Shown one piece after another: positions 61,177 to 64,000 of a stretch of 64,000 bases of DNA (positions are counted from its first letter, which is position 1; each line of letters opens with the position of its first letter). Source of the DNA: VXMT01 sp965204835 (GTDB lineage: Bacteria; Chloroflexota; Dehalococcoidia; UBA2979); the NCBI GenBank assembly GCA_965204835.1, contig OZ242017.1, positions 2,480,001 to 2,544,000 of the forward strand, written 5' to 3'. Made by a program: the position numbers and the translations under genes. The notes below the pieces were generated by a model. That model saw nothing but the letters and a program-made list of their open reading frames with translations. It was not told where the DNA came from and ran no database searches.

Positions 61177-62391
61177 GTGGAGACCGAGGTCGTCATCGTC
61201 GGAGCGGGGCCGGCGGGCAGCACCGCCGCGCGCGAGCTCGCCTCGCGCGGCGTCGACGTGCTGCTGCTCGAACGCGCGAAGTTCCCGCGCGACAAGCCCT
61301 GCGGCGGCGGCGTCACGATCCGCTGCGACAACCTGCTCCCGTTCTCGCTCGACCCGGTCATCGAGGACGTGATCACGGGCGCCGTGATCCAGCTCCGCGA
61401 CGGCAAGGCCGTCACGCGCGACGCTCCCGCGCCGCTCACCTACATGACGCAGCGCCGCCACCTCGACCGCTACCTCGCAGAGCAGGCGCAGGCCGCGGGC
61501 GCCGACTTCCGGGACGGCCGCCGCGTCGACCACATCGAGCAGACCCCCGGCGGCTTCGAGGTGCGCGTCGCCAACGGCGCGCCCAACGGCAGCCGCAACG
61601 GCGGCGACGTCATCGAGGCGCGCGCCGTCCTTGGCGCCGACGGCGCGAATGGTGTCGTGCGCACCTTCCTCGGCTACGAGCACTTCGAGGAGAGCGGGGT
61701 GGCGCTGGAAGCCAACGTCGCCTTCCCCGACGGCATCCCCGCGTGGCTGCGGGGCCGCGTCGTGCTGCGGCTCGGCTCGATGCGTGGCGGCTACGGCTGG
61801 ATCTTCCCCAAGGAGGACCACGTCAACGTCGGCGTCGGCGCGTGGAAGGCCGTCGCGGGCTCCGAGCTGCGCCCGCAGCTCGAGTCGCTCTGCCGTGGCT
61901 TCGACATGGACCCGGGCAGCCTCGAAGGCATGCGCGGGCACCACCTGCCGATGCTGCGCCACGGCGCGGACCTCGCGGCGCGCGGGTCGGCGCTGATCGG
62001 CGACGCGGCCGGGCTGCTCGACCCGCTGTCCGGCGAGGGCATCTACGGCGCGATCGCCTCGGGCGTCGCGGTCGCCCCGGTCACCGAGGACTACGTGCGT
62101 GGCCGCGTCGACACGCTGAGCGGCTACCAGCGCGTGCTGGAGCGCGAGCTACTCCCGGAGCTGGCGGTCTCGCACGGCCTGATGGAGGTGTTCCACCTCT
62201 GGCCGGCGCCGTTCGTGCGGTGGCTCCAGCACTCGAACCGGGTATGGACGCACTGCACGCGGCTGGAGCGAGGCGAGGAGACCTACCTCGACGTCGTCGC
62301 CTCCGGCGGCCCGGCCCGCCACATCGTCCACCCCCTCGGCAAGCTGGCCCAGGCAATCACGTCGCGCCGTTTGGGGCGGCCCAAGGCGTAG
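61177..62391 (+). CDS. geranylgeranyl reductase family FAD-dependent protein
   Basis: 404-residue flavoprotein. The FAD loop VIVGAGPAGSTAARELASRGVDVLLLERAKFPRDKPCGGG, with the family KPCGGG, and GDAAGLLDPLSGEGIYGAIASGV are typical. RAVLGADGANGVVR is present. Relatives saturate isoprenoid chains of quinones, lipids or carotenoids; here menaquinone or lipid tails are conceivable. GTG 61177 follows GAGGAG, and the longer frame upstream overlaps the PH-like gene. Confidence 0.88.
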   Translation: METEVVIVGAGPAGSTAARELASRGVDVLLLERAKFPRDKPCGGGVTIRCDNLLPFSLDPVIEDVITGAVIQLRDGKAVTRDAPAPLTYMTQRRHLDRYLAEQAQAAGADFRDGRRVDHIEQTPGGFEVRVANGAPNGSRNGGDVIEARAVLGADGANGVVRTFLGYEHFEESGVALEANVAFPDGIPAWLRGRVVLRLGSMRGGYGWIFPKEDHVNVGVGAWKAVAGSELRPQLESLCRGFDMDPGSLEGMRGHHLPMLRHGADLAARGSALIGDAAGLLDPLSGEGIYGAIASGVAVAPVTEDYVRGRVDTLSGYQRVLERELLPELAVSHGLMEVFHLWPAPFVRWLQHSNRVWTHCTRLERGEETYLDVVASGGPARHIVHPLGKLAQAITSRRLGRPKA

Positions 62392-62424
62392 CGCGATTCC
62401 GTCACGCTGATCCGGCCGGGGAGC

Positions 62425-62703
62425 TCAAGATTCGTCGGCAGCTATGAACTCATGCACGCGCTCGCCGGCGACGGAGCGGTACGCGTAGAGCAGGCATGCC
62501 TGGATGTCCTCGGGCTCCAGGACGGGGTACTCGTGCAGGATCGTCTCGGTGGCGTCGCCCGCCGCGAGCATGCCCAGGACGTGCTCAACGGCGATGCGCA
62601 TGTCGCGGATGATCGGCTTCCCGCCGAAGACATCGGCGCGGACCGTGATGCGCTCCAGCAGTTCGGGCTGAGTCGCCGTCGCCCCGCTCCCGGTACCGGT
62701 CAT
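62425..62703 (-). CDS. DUF433 family antitoxin-like protein
   Basis: 92-residue DUF433 protein: FGGKPIIRDMRIAVEHVLGMLAAGDATETILHEYPVLEPEDIQACLLYA is a clear match to the family pattern. DUF433 genes usually pair with a DUF5615 PIN-like toxin that follows directly. Here the next gene downstream is the flavoprotein in convergent orientation, so no partner is present. ATG 62703 is preceded by GGGAGACAAAGG. Confidence 0.85.
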   Translation of the reverse strand: MTGTGSGATATQPELLERITVRADVFGGKPIIRDMRIAVEHVLGMLAAGDATETILHEYPVLEPEDIQACLLYAYRSVAGERVHEFIAADES

Positions 62704-62719
62704 GCCTTTGTCTCCCACT

Positions 62720-62745
62720 CCCGCGGTGCGTATGGCACCCGCGGG
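62720..62745 (-). other. inverted repeat in the 5' leader of the DUF433 gene
   Basis: CCCGCGGTGC/GCACCCGCGGG with one bulged base, within the minus-strand leader 17 bases upstream of the DUF433 ATG. It could be an operator or hairpin. Between 62746 and 62931 I see no further gene or motif. Confidence 0.35.
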
Positions 62746-62931
62746 ACAAGGATAGCGCGAACGAGCAGACGCTACTCGCCTGCGGAGAAGTCCAAGCCCT
62801 GCAAAGCGCGGATCGGAGGGCCACGGAGGGATTCGTAGTCGCTCCATGGTTCTTGATGTCGCCGAACGCTCGGACGGCAGGCCGAAGCTATGTCGTGCCG
62901 ACCTTGAGGGTGCATGCACTCTGGGTGCGGC

Positions 62932-62949
62932 TGTCACATATATGATACA
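62932..62949 (+). promoter_or_regulatory. palindromic operator overlapping an AT-rich -10
   Basis: TGTCACATATATGATACA, an 18-base near-palindrome TGTnnCATATATGnnACA, in an otherwise GC-rich stretch 90 bases upstream of the XRE gene. TATGAT (62941-62946) within it can serve as -10. This is the expected form of an autoregulatory site for a dimeric XRE regulator. Confidence 0.5.
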
Positions 62950-63038
62950 TTTTGCGCGTGCCCGAGGTCGACGAGGGAGACATGGAAGGGGGGCGCTTGC
63001 CACCGCGCAGCGGCGCCTTGCGGACTGGAGGGAGCGTC

Positions 63039-63338
63039 ATGGCCAGGAACGCCCGAGCACACCATGAGCAGGTGGTCGCCGGCGACGCCGAGATCCAGGA
63101 GGAGTACGAGGCCCTGCGACTGCGTCGCGCGATCATTGCCCGGCTGCGTGCCCTCCGCGAGCGGAAGCGCTGGACGCAGCAGCAGTTGGCCGACGCCGTG
63201 GGGATGCCACGAAGCGCGATCGCGCGTCTCGAATCTGCCGAGCACAGCCCGCGCCTCGAAACCCTGCACGCGGTAGCGCGCGTCCTCGGCTACGACGTGG
63301 ACGTGCGCTTCAAGCGTCGCCGCGTGCCGGCTGCCTGA
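63039..63338 (+). CDS. XRE-family HTH regulator
   Basis: 99-residue DNA-binding protein. The HTH is ALRERKRWTQQQLADAVGMPRSAIARLESAEHSPRLETLHAVARVLGYDVDVRF, an antitoxin-like or simple repressor type. ATG 63039 has GGAGGGAG upstream. The frame is open upstream to 62952 but unconserved. No toxin gene is recognised between the operator and this gene. The TGT...ACA palindrome is a probable target. Confidence 0.85.
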   Translation: MARNARAHHEQVVAGDAEIQEEYEALRLRRAIIARLRALRERKRWTQQQLADAVGMPRSAIARLESAEHSPRLETLHAVARVLGYDVDVRFKRRRVPAA

Positions 63339-63353
63339 CTCGCATCTCGCGTG

Positions 63354-63383
63354 TTGACGCTCGCGGGAGGGGGCGCGGATACT
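63354..63383 (+). promoter_or_regulatory. promoter of the ilvB leader
   Basis: -35 TTGACG (63354-63359), an 18-base spacer and -10 GATACT (63378-63383). Transcription would begin about 8 bases later, essentially at the ATG of the leader peptide. Confidence 0.6.
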
Positions 63384-63391
63384 GTTCCACC

Positions 63392-63490
63392 ATGATGAGG
63401 GCTGCACTCCCCACAACCTCCACGCCCACCAGGCGCGCCACGCTCGCCGCGTCCCTGCGCCTGCTCGTTCTCGTCCTCGTACTGCGCTAG
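63392..63490 (+). CDS. ilvB leader peptide (attenuator)
   Basis: 32-codon ORF ending with LLVLVLVLR. It encodes seven Leu/Val codons in a row just before the stop, as in branched-chain amino acid attenuators. The ATG is at the predicted transcription start, so it would be read as a leaderless message. The nearest GGAGGGGG is 18 bases upstream, and most of it lies ahead of the -10. Ribosome stalling at Leu/Val codons under starvation would alter the following hairpins. Confidence 0.75.
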   Translation: MMRAALPTTSTPTRRATLAASLRLLVLVLVLR

Positions 63491-63556
63491 GCGGCGCTGC
63501 CACGTTCGCAGCGCCGCCACCAAGCCCGCGTGTCGGGCTCGCTTCGTTGCGCGAGC
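63490..63556 (+). promoter_or_regulatory. attenuator hairpins before ilvB
   Basis: First, a perfect stem GGCGGCGCTGC/GCAGCGCCGCC (63490-63518), starting at the leader stop codon. Then AGCCCG/CGGGCT (63523-63539), and a stem GCTCGC/GCGAGC (63537-63556) that shares bases with the second. The latter two are mutually exclusive, as needed for a switch. No strong U-tract is seen, so either termination or translational control is possible. About 65 further bases lead to the ilvB ribosome-binding site. Confidence 0.6.
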
Positions 63557-63620
63557 AACCACCACCCATCGATGACCCAGCACTGACCACCCAGCGGATA
63601 CCGAACAGGCAGGACCTCCC

Positions 63621-64000
63621 ATGAAGATGAGCGGCGCCGACATCGTCCTCGAGTGTCTGAAGCGCATCGGCATCGACACCGTATTCGGCTACCCCGGCGG
63701 CGTGGTCCTCCCCCTCTACGACCGCCTCCCCGCGCACCCCGAGGTGAAGCACATCCTGGTCCGCCACGAGCAGGGCGGCGGCCACGCCGCCGACGCCTAC
63801 GCCCGCGCCTCGGGCCGCCTCGGCTGCGCCCTCGCCACCTCCGGGCCGGGCGCGACGAACCTCGTGACCGCGGTCCAGAACGCGATGATGGACTCGGTGC
63901 CGACCCTGTTCATCACGGGCAACGTGGCGCGCAACCTGATCGGCAAGGACGGCTTCCAGGAGGCCGACGCCACCGGCATCCTCGAGCCGTGCGTGAAGCA
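63621..64000 (+). CDS. ilvB: acetolactate synthase large subunit, N-terminal part
   Basis: First common enzyme of branched-chain amino acid synthesis, ThDP- and FAD-dependent. The visible 126 residues include FGYPGGVVLPLYDRL, the catalytic-Glu segment RHEQGGGHAADAYARASGR, SGPGATNLVTAVQNAMMDSVPTLFITG and the following NVARNLIGKDGFQEAD, all standard. ATG 63621 follows AGGACCTCCC. It continues beyond the right edge. It is downstream of a Leu/Val leader peptide, and ilvE lies 3.5 kb upstream. Confidence 0.95.
   Translation, partial: MKMSGADIVLECLKRIGIDTVFGYPGGVVLPLYDRLPAHPEVKHILVRHEQGGGHAADAYARASGRLGCALATSGPGATNLVTAVQNAMMDSVPTLFITGNVARNLIGKDGFQEADATGILEPCVK

Overview
The window is a high-GC, gene-dense stretch of a bacterial chromosome. 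GC is roughly 70% and third codon positions are mostly G or C. Gene content fits a free-living, respiring bacterium, most plausibly Chloroflexota (Dehalococcoidia-like). That placement is inferred from gene order and protein style: a complete F-type ATP synthase cluster with a secreted-looking c subunit, Rex, a homodimeric pyruvate dehydrogenase E1, an EtfD/EMO-like Fe-S protein, and many apparently leaderless starts. No rRNA, tRNA, CRISPR array, insertion sequence or prophage was seen.

Layout. 1-7626 (minus): lipB-lipA-aceE-aceF-lpd, a pyruvate dehydrogenase complex with its own lipoylation enzymes, preceded by a sarcosine-oxidase-like flavoprotein. 7691-12122: a VanZ-like protein, a SUMF1-fold protein, rex, an MreB-like protein and murA; this MurA has Asp at the normally catalytic Cys. 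12257-12520: a decayed toxin-antitoxin pair. 12591-19830 (minus): the atp operon (atpZ/I-B-E-F-H-A-G-D-C) with a good promoter. 19923-22454: bifunctional nuclease, DUF951, pyrF, murI. 23412-27339: MoxR ATPase, DUF58 and DUF4129 proteins.

27494-39704: VOC protein, gamma-carbonic-anhydrase-like protein, cinA, a metallo-beta-lactamase-fold hydrolase and an MFS transporter. Interleaved are three proteins sharing one putative sensor domain: two membrane-anchored LuxR-type HTH regulators and one lipoprotein. 39836-44917: coaE, a CbbQ/NorQ-type AAA+ ATPase and a very large NorD-like VWA protein. 45063-53723: etfB, etfA, an EtfD-like membrane Fe-S protein, an acyl-CoA ligase and two enoyl-CoA hydratases, forming a fatty-acyl oxidation block that also contains three small uncharacterised genes. 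53850-62391: SDR enzymes (two catalytically degenerate), uppP, an MBL hydrolase, an ilvE-type aminotransferase and a geranylgeranyl-reductase-family flavoprotein. 62425-64000: orphan DUF433 antitoxin, an XRE regulator with a palindromic operator, and ilvB behind a Leu/Val-rich attenuator leader peptide.

How it fits together. Pyruvate and fatty acids are oxidised to acetyl-CoA. Electrons from acyl-CoA enter ETF and then the membrane Fe-S protein, Rex senses NADH, and the ATP synthase uses the resulting gradient. The most unusual material is the sensor/LuxR paralogue family with near-identical leaderless promoters, the ilvB leader, the orphan NorQ/NorD-type pair, and the key-residue changes in MurA, MreB, SUMF1 and two SDR proteins.
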